DNA from: Xylogone sp. PMI_703
Lineage: Eukaryota; Ascomycota; Leotiomycetes
Assembly: GCA_021399445.1 (NCBI GenBank)
Contig: JAJTUQ010000003.1
Span: 2,170,001 to 2,234,000, forward strand
Reading direction: 5' to 3'
Length of the DNA stretch: 64,000 bases
In this document: piece by piece, positions 34,583 to 44,120 of the stretch
Layout: every line of letters begins with the position of its first letter
Numbering within the stretch: position 1 is the first letter of the stretch
Program-made: the position numbers and the translations under genes
Notes under the pieces: model-generated
Seen by the model: only the letters and a program-made list of their open reading frames with translations
Database searches by the model: none
Told to the model about the DNA's origin: nothing

Positions 34583-35256
34583 GAACAGTTATTATGAATA
34601 TCTCTTACCTGCTGTATCTATTCTCCATGTCATAGAATATTCCTGGCTCTGATTAATACTCGTGAGGATTATTTTAAATGGTGGATTGAATATCGATCTA
34701 GGCCGAAGTGCTCTGCGAGAGTCAGGCTGAAGATGAAAATGCTATTGAAAATGACACAATGACATGTTCCACATTGTTAGTCAACCAGGGAGAGTCCACG
34801 ACGGCCGAGATTCAGGATCATTAGTCGTATGTAACCTAACTAATGCACAAGTGTGGCGTCTATGTCAATATATGATAGTCTCCCCGAGGAGAGATATAAA
34901 CTAATACTTTCGGAGTTGGCTCACAAATCAAATACCTTGATCTGTGGTCATACCGACCAACTTCTACCAACTGCATTGCAGCACCGCTTGATTTAACCGG
35001 CAGGAATTGGCTACACTAGTAAGGTTGCTATACCGATACATTCTTGCCGTTGAAGCAATGTCTTAGGCGTAGATACGTTGGCGTGAAAATTGCCACTAAG
35101 AAGCCCACTTACGTTACTACCTGCCAAAATCGAGAAGACCGTCATTTTATGACATTGGGAGCTTTGAATCTTCAACTTTGATCACACTCCGAGACGTCGA
35201 CGATATCTTTAAACTCTGATTCTGGGGTGAAATTTTATTTCTTCTGAAAACTTTTC
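34583..35256. other. Bidirectional promoter region of two UstYa-like genes
   Basis: 674 bp between divergent starts at 34582 and 35257. No ORF seen; no clear palindromic site identified by eye. Confidence 0.45.
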
Positions 35257-35982
35257 ATGGATTCAAAGCAAGATTACACTCAGCTGCCTTCGAGCGCCGA
35301 AGCTCTTGAAGATGTAGAGCTCGAGAAACAAGAATGGGACGAGGACCTCATCCAGACGCAGAGGCCAGAGAGACGTTCCTGGCTGACCTACTTTTTGGTT
35401 CTCCTTTGCGGCATACTTCTCGGCGTTATTATACCCACTGCCTCTAGACCTCTCATCAACTCAATATCTCGAGTCATCGAGAAATCTCACAAGGAAGCTC
35501 CACAAGTACAACACAGTGTCGGCGTGGATACTGGATTTGTTATTAGCCCGGAGACTGGAGAGGCAAAATGCGGCAATAGCTGGCAGGATGCCAAACGATT
35601 GGGATGCCATTTCGACATTATGGCCTCAAGATGGTATTCAGATGAGTGTTACAATGGAGAGGTCTTGAGCGAGATGTTGAAAGAAGTCGACTTCGAATGG
35701 TATGCGGATCCTCAACATACTCAGCCAGTGTCGAAGGATTTAGCATTATCAGGAGAGTTTGATGAGCTCTGGCCTCTATACGACTACCACATCATGCATT
35801 GCCTGTATCTGTGGCGAAGATTACATTCAGCCGTCATCGGGCATCGACAATTGGACGATGATGTTTACAGTTATGGGCATACGGTTCATTGCACACGGCT
35901 GATCATGAACTGGCATAAGGAGAAGAATACAACCACAATTCAGACTTCTGGGATTCCATTCTGCAGGAATGATCCACTCTGA
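35257..35982 (+). CDS. UstYa-like (double HxxHC) membrane protein
   Basis: Single exon, 241 aa. Acidic cytoplasmic N-terminus of about 45 residues, a membrane segment at about 43-63 (LTYFLVLLCGILLGVIIP), then a lumenal domain. CGNSWQDAKRLGCHFDIMAS and WYSDEC parallel the Cys-rich motif of the divergent neighbour at 33848-34582. HIMHC (178-182) and HTVHC (208-212) have the same 30-residue spacing as in that neighbour, with YLWRRLH between them. Predicted role: oxidative modification of peptide in the secretory pathway, by analogy with UstYa/UstYb. It lies 965 bp upstream of, and in the same direction as, the repeat precursor gene. Confidence 0.72.
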   Translation: MDSKQDYTQLPSSAEALEDVELEKQEWDEDLIQTQRPERRSWLTYFLVLLCGILLGVIIPTASRPLINSISRVIEKSHKEAPQVQHSVGVDTGFVISPETGEAKCGNSWQDAKRLGCHFDIMASRWYSDECYNGEVLSEMLKEVDFEWYADPQHTQPVSKDLALSGEFDELWPLYDYHIMHCLYLWRRLHSAVIGHRQLDDDVYSYGHTVHCTRLIMNWHKEKNTTTIQTSGIPFCRNDPL

Positions 35983-36947
35983 GAAGCGCGGAATGAGAAC
36001 TTGTAGTATTAAATGCAATGTTATTACTAGATTAGGAACTTGTCAATCTAACATCTATGTGATTGGTTATTAGTTAGATACCTGTTAATTATAGTGTTAT
36101 GTTGGAGTGTATAAAGGAGTCCATCATAGTCACGTCACGTAGTCTAGGTAGCACGCCTAAACAGCCTAAGGAAGGCTAGAATTAAACGGTATACCTCCGT
36201 ACGCGTATCTGCGTGAGGCTACACACCGCCATCCCCTGCATAACGATCGTGGAGGATGCGATAGGGAATAACTAGTGGGGCGGGGTACTTGCACGGTACG
36301 TACATGTACGTGCCGCATGATCCTTAGAACTATTCCAACGCCGTTCCTAATCTGGATGTTCCGGCTGGTGTCAGAGAGTAACTCACAAAGCTGAGGGCTG
36401 GAGTAATGAAGCAATTATCATGATAATACATTGACTATTCGCAATTTATACCTTATTTAGGAAGCCGTATCAATGTCATTGACATGTACGTGGTATCTGG
36501 TTGCCCCCCTCGACAGCAGTTCGGCGATACACATCCAACACCAACACCAACATTATAGCTGTACATGCAGCTTTCTGCATATTACATCAATACACCATAC
36601 CACCTTCTACATGAAGGCAAGCTTGGTAGATGCTCAAGTTTGTCGGAAGAAAGCTTCCTCAGCTTCAGTCATGAGTGATCCATCTTTACGACTGAGTGCA
36701 CTGTATACCGTATGCAAGCACCGTAAATCTCAATCTACATGAATATTGCTCATTCGTAAAACGTTCGATTTACCCGTCTCTGTAATTGTATCATTTCGAT
36801 TATTTGTACCGTGACCAACTCATATTCCCCATCAGATATCTCACATAAGTTCCTTTACCTCGCCTTTCCAATTACCATTACTACTTTCAGTACTCATCTC
36901 CCTATTCAAATTTATCGAAATCAGTCCGGACTTCTAAGTTAATCAAT
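35983..36947. other. Upstream region of the repeat-precursor gene
   Basis: No gene seen (plus ORF 36473-36742 has no motif). A perfect 14-bp palindrome is at 36298-36311. The last 110 bp before the ATG are CT-rich (CTCATCTCCCTATTC), typical of a strongly expressed fungal promoter. Confidence 0.5.
36298..36311. promoter_or_regulatory. Perfect 14-bp palindrome ACGTACATGTACGT
   Basis: Self-complementary 14-mer embedded in a longer imperfect inverted repeat (36291-36315) between a UstYa-like gene and the precursor gene, 637 bp before the precursor ATG. Could be an operator for a dimeric regulator; no direct evidence. Confidence 0.3.
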
Positions 36948-37343
36948 ATGAAATATCTTAGCGTTCTCTTCCTCTCAGCTGTGCTTGTATCGCAGGCGTG
37001 GTCTCTCCCTCGCCCATATACCGCTGCTTTACAGCAGCGCAGCAGCGGTACAGCTGTCGGTCCAGTAGCAGAAGAAGTTGTTGAGACTTATGATAAACGT
37101 AGCAGTGGCACAGCTGTAGGCCCTGTGGCGGAAGAGGTTGTTGAGACTTACGACAAACGCAGCAGTGGGACTGCAGTCGGCCCAGTAGCTGAGGAAGTTG
37201 TCGAGACATATGATAAGCGCAGCAGCGGAACAGCTGTTGGTCCAGTAGCAGAGGAGGTGGTGGAAAACTATGATAAACGCAGTAGTGGTACTGCTGTGGG
37301 TCCTGTAGCTGAGGAGGTTGTTGAGACTTACGACCGCAAGTGA
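36948..37343 (+). CDS. Kex2-processed repeat precursor (candidate dikaritin-type RiPP)
   Basis: 131 aa, single exon. Residues 1-19 are a signal peptide ending QAWS; a short propeptide LPRPYTAALQQR follows. The rest is five copies of SSGTAVGPVAEEVVETYD, each bounded by Lys-Arg (Gln-Arg before the first, Arg-Lys and stop after the last). Only the fourth copy differs, with Asn for Thr before Tyr. Kex2 in the Golgi would cut after each KR to release near-identical 18-mers carrying the C-terminal KR, which carboxypeptidases would trim. This is the layout of UstA/PhomA-type precursors whose Tyr-containing cores are cyclised by UstYa oxidases. The single Tyr at repeat position 17 is the natural cross-link candidate. 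Four double-HxxHC proteins surround it. I do not recognise the core. Confidence 0.85.
   Translation: MKYLSVLFLSAVLVSQAWSLPRPYTAALQQRSSGTAVGPVAEEVVETYDKRSSGTAVGPVAEEVVETYDKRSSGTAVGPVAEEVVETYDKRSSGTAVGPVAEEVVENYDKRSSGTAVGPVAEEVVETYDRK
37041..37340 (+). repeat. Five in-frame 60-bp repeats of the precursor
   Basis: Units at 37041-37100, 37101-37160, 37161-37220, 37221-37280 and 37281-37340, each exactly 20 codons. Units differ at many third positions (for example GGT/GGC/GGG/GGA for the first Gly) yet are almost identical in protein, so the peptide is conserved while the DNA has drifted. Confidence 0.95.
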
Positions 37344-37900
37344 TATGTGAGATTCCCTCAAGCCAAAACTAACTCCTTGTTAATTTAAAGATAGCATATT
37401 ATCTGAGAGAGGATTTCACTATCTGTAGAGGATGTGGAAAGGTATTGAAGACTCCTAGGTTCTCTTATTGGAGAAAATCAAGAGCTATTGGATGTTCGGG
37501 GGAGCTTTTCAGTCGGCAACGTTGGAAGTTGTTATTTAGTACTCATAAAATGAATTTATGAATTCAGTCTTCAAGGTTACTTTGACTCAAGTGATAACAT
37601 TTGAACGTGTCCATTGTTTAATTGCGAGAATAATCTTAATGCATTCGTACGTGTTTATAGTTTGCTCTCTGAAAGTCGCGAAAATAGTATTTAGAGGCAG
37701 AGCCACTCAGACTTCTTATTTAAATACACATTTATACTTGGTACTTCCCCAATACTGGGGACAATGTAAGTAAGTTCGTACACTGCGATGCTAGTAGTGT
37801 GAAAGCTAAATATTCTAATATTTCTTGAAGCTTTAGTATAGGAACATCCCCCAAAAGAGTATCTACCATTACCTAAAAAGCCTGCACTCATAATATATAA
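37344..37900. other. Convergent intergenic region
   Basis: 3' ends of the precursor and the canonical UstYa gene face each other across 557 bp. No ORF of interest. Confidence 0.5.
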
Positions 37901-38896
37901 TTATTCTTTCGTTTCTTCTTTCCCCTCAGGATTCATTACCGCAAGTGGATCAAAGGATTGGGGAAGGAGCTTATCACTCAAATCCCAAATCGCCCTCTCA
38001 TTCGCCATTTCAGTCAACGCATCAAAGTCCACGCAAGAATGTGTCTGACCCCACCCAGTGCTCTTTGTCCATGATCCTGTCTCACCTTCAAGAGTAGTAT
38101 CCGCTGAACATAGAATGCTCTGGCGGAGGTATTCCACACAATGGGCTCTATGGTCAACTTTCTGTTCCTCTAGGGCTGCCCACTCGGCTCGTGACACACC
38201 AAGGGCAGTCGTCAAAATCGACTGAATCAATATTAGTATATATGGGCAGCATCTTATATGTTCACTGAAGGCCTTACCAAGCAGTGTAACTGATGATAGA
38301 CCGCCAAAATGTACCCTTCATAGAAATCTCCTTCCTCAAGGACATCGTGCATTTTGAATGGAGGATGGAGAACTTCAAAGTCCTCATGCTCCTTGACTTT
38401 GACATAACCTCGCCCTTCTGTATGAAATAATTAATTACATTGATGACAGAGAGTGGTATATGTCACATACTAGGAAAGAGTTGCTGCCAGTTTCTATGGA
38501 TCTCCTTCATTCTAGTCGCATTACGCATCATCTCGATATCGTTGTATACGATGTCAGGGCCAAAGCCTGCTGTATTTCCAATTATAACCGATTTTCGAGG
38601 GACTAAATACATCAGTAAAAGGACGGAAGGAAGTTCTGATATCTGCAAGACTCACGCGTAGGGCCATATCTTGGAGGCCCCGTGTTTTTGTGTGGCAGAT
38701 GCACAGAACCAGTTGAAAATAATGTTATGAGCGTTACCACTAAAGAAACTTCGAAAAGGACACGCAAATTTAGGAGTCTGCGAACAATATTTCTTGATCT
38801 CGGTTGATTCTCTTTACTCAAGAACTCGGTGGACTCGGAGGACTCTACATCCTCATACAGTGGCTCATTCCACTTCTCTGGCATGTTTTCTTTCAT
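37901..38896 (-). CDS. UstYa family (DUF3328) peptide oxidase, canonical
   Basis: Exons 38896-38656, 38602-38471, 38417-38278 and 38221-37901 give 277 aa. The start is the first ATG of the frame. Residues 1-42 are a charged cytoplasmic tail, about 46-65 a membrane segment (LFEVSLVVTLITLFSTG), then the DUF3328 domain: WQQLFP, YILAVYHQLHCL with HQLHC (166-170) and VDHRAHCVEYLRQSILCSAD with HRAHC (195-199), then GWGQTHSCVDFDAL near the end, the typical family closing segment. Intron 3 lies directly after the first HxxHC, a common UstYa gene position. In ustiloxin-type pathways these membrane oxidases form ether or C-C cross-links in the Kex2-released peptide. Convergent with the precursor gene. 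Confidence 0.9.
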
Positions 38897-39599
38897 GTCT
38901 AAACAACGATGAAGTTCTTGGTATCTCACCGTGATCTAAACTGGAACTAATGAATATAGAATTGTCACTATAATTGTAGACTGGAAACTTTCAAGGCTCT
39001 CATAACCAAGGAAAGTAGTAACCAAGGAAAGCAGTAGGTAGGGGATTGGGAAGCAGACAGAGAGGGGAATTCCTCACGCAACCACACGAGGTATATTGGT
39101 TAGCCCGGCCAGTTGGTTCATGACCAGGATTTGTGCATATCAGCGCTACCCGTAGAAGCATTGATACGATTTACGAAAGTATTACCCACGCCGCATATAC
39201 CGTAATATGCAGTATTTACCGTTATCGATGAGGGAAAGCGATGATTGGCCATCACTGTGGACTAGGCTTTATTCCGTGCGGACGTTTCCGATTTGGTACT
39301 TCCGCGATACCCAACACCACTCTCAATGCCCTTAGCCTGAGTCTTGAGGATCCCGCCATTTATTCACCCTGCCACAATAGAAAAGGATTGCGATAAAAAG
39401 TCGTTTCTCCAATCATTAGATGCAGATATTACTAAGGTTATTATGTTATTAATACTTGCTTAAATTTATTGTATTCAAAGGGTTAATAGCTTAAACTAGA
39501 TTTACGTACTTTTACTTTTATATTATTTGAAAGTCTTTCAATTTCTTGTCACCTCTCTCGGATGTCTAATAGAAGATTCGCTCGGTGTTTTCTGACTGC
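38897..39599. other. Intergenic, no gene seen
   Basis: AT-rich from 39400 to 39560; no coding signal. Confidence 0.5.
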
Positions 39600-41280
39600 T
39601 TATACTGTCTCTACCTGATCAACTTCGGCCCCGTCCTTGGCTTTGTCCACATGGACGACTCCCACATGCGCATCATTTCCTTCGAAGATAATGGCGAGCT
39701 CTTCCAATGTCGGGCCCTTGGTCTCTGGGTACAGAAAATAAACGACCAGTACCTCAACGACAAGCCATGCGACGTAAACAATATAAAGCCTCCAGGTCAT
39801 CGCGTCTAGTGCGATGGGGTTAACGTATTGGTTGAAAGCACTGGCAGCGCTGCCCATCAATTGGCTAATAGCCACACCCTTTGCTCGGTATATGAAGGGG
39901 AAAATCTCAGTGACGTAAACATATGTCAACGGGTGCTGGAAGTTATAGAAGATGGGGTAGATGAAGAGGAACGTAACGGCGCCAACAGCCCCGCTGTTGC
40001 TACCATTGAGAGCAAAAGCAGCGGAGCAGCCAGTTAGAGCGGCAAACGTGAAGGTTAAGCCGATGAACGATGTCAAAAACTGAGTGCGTCGCCGCATGAC
40101 GTTGGCCAGGAAAGCCCCGATAACACTGGCGACTAAGTCAACCACCTCCTTGCCCAAGTTAAGCTGTTGCTGGCGCAGATTCGACGTGATGCCGATTGAT
40201 TTTAGGATGGGAACGAGATAGTAACCAGTCAGGCCGTTGCCGGACCACTGCGCGAAGACTCCGACACAGCATGTCAAGAACGTTCGCCAGCGGTTAGCTC
40301 TGTTATTAACCATTTCGAACCAAGAGTTCTTTGATGACTCCGCCTCCAAACGAATTGTTTCGCGGATCTGAGCAAACTCAGCGAGTGCGAACGGATCGTC
40401 GCGGTCCCCCTCAGCGTGGTATTTCACGAGAACAGCAAAGGCTTCTTCGGATCGGTCGCGAGATAGCAGCCATCGTGGCGACTCGGGCACGAACCAGATA
40501 AATGAGAGCTGGAGGACCGAGGGGATCATTTGAAGCAGAGACGGCAGTCGCCAGGCCCAGTTGCTTTCCATGGAGAATGTGCCTAAGGTGATACCGGCCG
40601 CAATAATACCCCCGACGTACCACGAGTCATTGAAGAGACCAGTTATCACAGCGCGTTCCTTGGGATAAGCAAGTTCAGCGATGAGCTGAGATGCCCCGTT
40701 CGTCGCAAAGGCGATGCCCGAGCCCAAGATGAATCGTGACACCAGGAACATGGCAACTATTCCATCATATGTCAGTCGATCATCCAGTCAAGCGTCAGTT
40801 AAGGGAATTTATTAAAAGATCACTCACGATCGACGGCCGCGGTTTGTATTGTGACTCCGATCAAAACGAGGATACTGCCCAGGATAATACTTGGCTTTCG
40901 TCCAAAACGATCATTCATGAATGGTACTATGGGAATGGCGATGATAGTCCCAAAGGAGAATGCAGCGACCATGACACCAAGAATGTCGCCTTGGGGATTG
41001 TTGAAGTCTATCTCGGCTCATTAACGTCTCTTCGGAATGCTGACCAAAAGTAATACATACAGTTCTGCCATGGCTTTACAGCTTGTAGGCCGTTCAAGAC
41101 GCTGCCATCATAGCCTGCTGTCATCGAGACACCAAGAGCAGATGGTACCAGGAACAGGTACAGGTTTCGAAGATTACGCTTCCGATACCAAGGTGTCTTA
41201 TCTTGGTTCACAAGCTGGGTGAGGTCGGACAATGCCGCCACCTCTCCGGCGTGGACATGATGATCCTCTTTCTTGTCCAT
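39600..41280 (-). CDS. MFS sugar-porter family transporter
   Basis: Exons 41280-41061, 41007-40828 and 40756-39600 give 518 aa with twelve predicted membrane segments. Sugar-porter signatures: GYDGSVLNGLQ in TM1, RFGRKP in the loop 2-3 region, PESPRWLLSRDR at the end of TM6 and PETKGPTLEE after TM12. The sequence is close in style to fungal lactose/hexose permeases, which import sugars by proton symport at the plasma membrane. As the first gene right of the UstYa gene it could belong to the peptide cluster, but sugar porters are rarely the exporter in RiPP clusters, so membership is doubtful. An AAT microsatellite lies in its 5' leader. Confidence 0.88.
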
Positions 41281-41332
41281 GATGATGCTTTACAGGTTAA
41301 GAGTTGACAAATTGGACTGCGTATGGAAGAAG

Positions 41333-41349
41333 AATAATAATAATAATAA
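41333..41349. repeat. AAT microsatellite
   Basis: About 17 bp of AAT repeats, 53 bp upstream of the MFS start codon. Confidence 0.85.
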
Positions 41350-42696
41350 CATTCTGGCGAATATTTGATTTCGAGGCAGGGGTACTGTTTATATCACCCA
41401 GCCAGACTGGACGCCTCCATACTATGCGTACGGTGCCTCCGCACAATCCCCAGACTTTCCCCGCGAGGTCAATCCAAAGTTAGCTAGTCGGACACTTCCC
41501 CGGCCATTGTCTGGAGAGGAGTTTGCCCGTCACCCATCTTTGACCATGGAAAGCTATCCGTGAAACAGCTTTACATACGGCACAAAACTGAATGGTTCAT
41601 TTAGCCTAAATACGTATGAGGACTATCTAGGCACTCTCCTTCATAGATACAAGACATGGCGCTTGACGATATCGCATCGGCGATTCGCATACTGTAGATA
41701 CACAAGCACTATTCCAGGACATTAGGCTGCCGGAATGTTGCAACAAACTACCAGCGGCGAACGATGCACAGGAAAGGCCAGAGAGCGGATCAGACGATTG
41801 ATCATATCTCGTGGAAACATGCTCATCACATTGTGGAGCTCAAAGTATCCGCATGAGTCTGACTGTAAGTCAGGTCAGGTCATATCCTCTCATAATTGAA
41901 CAAGAATGCACTTCCTACTATAGAGGATAGGGAACGGAACGTAACACGCCGACGTTCGCGCCAGTGAAGACCACATTGAGAGACTCCTGCGAGATCGGAC
42001 AGTTCATTATTTATGTATCTCTGTTTTCCGATGTCATCGGCATGGAGCCGGTTAGACCTCAGATGCTGATGTAGTTGTAGAATCAGAGCGCAAAGTGGGG
42101 GTCGAGCCGGTGCAGCCAGGTCCAGCGCCATAGGTTTTAGGGTACCCATGGCGCACTCTAAGCGGAAGTAGCTCCTGCAAGCGCATAGATGTGTGAAAAT
42201 GACCTTGGCTCGTAACCTTAAGATATATATCTACTTTACATCACGTATTCAGCGGTTCCATATGTAACTATAAGAGCCATTACTGTAATTGAATTTCGGA
42301 TTTGTCTTCCCAAACTTAGTTATTATCAGATGTATGAATTAGCTTTCGATACTGGGCTGTTGTTGCTTTGCTCTAACTGGTACACCTTGAACAGCTAACA
42401 TAGACCTCAGAATGAAGATATTAGCGGGTTTGTAGCAAGGCTTTTGGTAGTAGTGTATCTAGGAAACCTTGTTTTTCCATACCGATAGTTAAGTGTCTTG
42501 AGAGCTTGTTGTTTTGGTGATGGACGTGATGTTCAGATCGCTATGTATATGCTCAATGATACCATAAATGACTGGGTTTCAAGCTAGCAATTCGTATGAA
42601 GCGGTCTATAGTAATCATTTCAATTTATTGGTCTATCTCTGAGCCTAAGAGCTGCTGATTTAACGCTTAGAAAGAAGATCGACGATATTGCAAACT
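41350..42696. other. Intergenic, no gene seen
   Basis: No supported ORF; the minus ORF 41880-42149 lacks motifs. Confidence 0.5.
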
Positions 42697-43617
42697 TTAT
42701 GCCAGAGGACTCGGAGACTTTACAGACATGTCTTCCTTAGCCTGTTTTAGTAGCTGCGCAACTTCCATATTCCCTCTGAAAATAGCAACCTGAAATGGCG
42801 TCCAATGTTTATTCCCAGAAGTGATATTGATATCAGCGCCCGCTCTTAGTAAGATTTCTACTACCTTGACATGCCCTGCCTCCGCAGCTCCATATAGAGC
42901 CGTACAACCATCGTAGTAAGATCCCGGGGCATTAATATTGGCGCCCAGAGCCAAGAATCTCTCCACCAGTACCTCACTACCCGCTAGAGCAGCGGCTTGC
43001 AGAGCTGTCAGGCCTTTATATCGCTGAATCGGTGCATTAACAATTGCGCCCTCAGCAAGCAACATCTCAACAATCTCAACGTGCTTTTGTTCAGCAGCAG
43101 CCTGTAGCGCAGTTCTCCCCGCATTGTGCGCTGGGGGCGCATTGACATCGGCGCCCTCATCCAAAAGCCTCTTGACGATGCTCAGATGTCCACCCTCAGC
43201 TGCTGCCTGTAACGCTGTCTTTCCTCTGTAGCGGCTTGCGGGGCGATTCACATCTGCTCCTGCGGCTATCAACCGGTCCAGAATCTCTATATGGCCTTCG
43301 AGTGCAGCCACTGTGAGGGCAGTTCGCCCACCATTATTGCCACCAGGCGCATCGACTAACGCACCTGCTGCGAGTAGCTTTTCTACTACAAGGAGGTGGC
43401 CTCCTGCGCAGGCAGCTTGAAGGGCAGTTTTCCCGTAGTAGCCTTTTGGGGGCTCGTTGGGATTTGCGTTGCTAGAGAGGAGCGATGAAACGAGAGAAAG
43501 GTTTCCTTGGGCTGCAGCTAGTTGGAGGGGTGACCAGATATGCTCATCGTCGATTTCCTCCTCTAATTTATTTTGGTGGGTGAGGGGCTCTTTGCTTTTC
43601 CATTTAATGTGCTCCAT
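42697..43617 (-). CDS. Ankyrin-repeat protein
   Basis: 306 aa, single exon. From about residue 30 to the end there are eight consecutive ankyrin repeats of 33-35 residues, each with the TALQAAA..GH/KHVEIVE.LL..GA.VNAP pattern (GKTALQAACAGGH, GRTALTVAALEGH, GKTALQAAAEGGH, GRTALQAAAEQKH, GLTALQAAALAGS, GCTALYGAAEAGH, WTPFQVAIFRGN). The highly regular spacing indicates an intact solenoid for protein binding. No other domain is present; such solo ankyrin proteins are often C-terminal pieces of larger NLR-like genes in fungi, but the upstream 500 bp show no NTPase or effector domain. Confidence 0.9.
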   Translation of the reverse strand: MEHIKWKSKEPLTHQNKLEEEIDDEHIWSPLQLAAAQGNLSLVSSLLSSNANPNEPPKGYYGKTALQAACAGGHLLVVEKLLAAGALVDAPGGNNGGRTALTVAALEGHIEILDRLIAAGADVNRPASRYRGKTALQAAAEGGHLSIVKRLLDEGADVNAPPAHNAGRTALQAAAEQKHVEIVEMLLAEGAIVNAPIQRYKGLTALQAAALAGSEVLVERFLALGANINAPGSYYDGCTALYGAAEAGHVKVVEILLRAGADINITSGNKHWTPFQVAIFRGNMEVAQLLKQAKEDMSVKSPSPLA

Positions 43618-44120
43618 TGGTGCTGTTGAGTGGTGATAACATTTTCTATGCCCGAGGCAGTGCTTATCTAGTGGTCAGCAGGTGATAGCAGCCTGAATGT
43701 ACGGCTGTAGTCCGAATGGGTATGTAATGTGACTTGGACCCGAATATACAGGATGTCAATTACATTGCAAAAACTCTAATTACCGGGGGAAATAACATAC
43801 ATTCCCTACGAATGACACAAGTTAATTCCTGTTGATCATCTGCTTTTTATACTTAATGTGTATACAGTTTTAAAAATGTTAAAGCTATTTGACTACTTGG
43901 TGAGTTTAGCTTTTCTTTTCTTTAATGTAGTAATACGATATCGTTGACAATAACAATCCACTTATAAGATTTGATTTCATTTAAATCATAAATAATAATC
44001 TAGCTCTACACTTCTAGCTGAAACTTTGGGACTGGATTATCATCTCGCGATCTAGACTAGACCTAACTGCAGATTATACGCAATGTTCTAGCCTAGCTTA
44101 CATCGGATATCGATTAGAAT
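43618..44120. other. AT-rich intergenic, no gene seen
   Basis: No coding signal. Confidence 0.5.

Noticed and set aside
37041..37340. Regular 60-bp direct repeats considered as a CRISPR-like array or satellite
   Set aside because: No spacers exist, each unit is 20 codons in frame, and the organism is a fungus.
37029..37361. Minus-strand ORF of 110 codons and another at 36958-37209 across the repeat gene
   Set aside because: They are shadows of the repeat-bearing precursor; the plus frame has the signal peptide, exact KR spacing and synonymous drift.
39600..41280. MFS transporter as the exporter of the candidate RiPP
   Set aside because: Its signatures are those of sugar porters, not drug:H+ antiporters; adjacency alone is not enough to assign it to the pathway.
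42697..43617. Ankyrin-repeat protein as part of an NLR gene
   Set aside because: No NACHT/NB-ARC or effector domain is found in the flanking sequence on the same strand.
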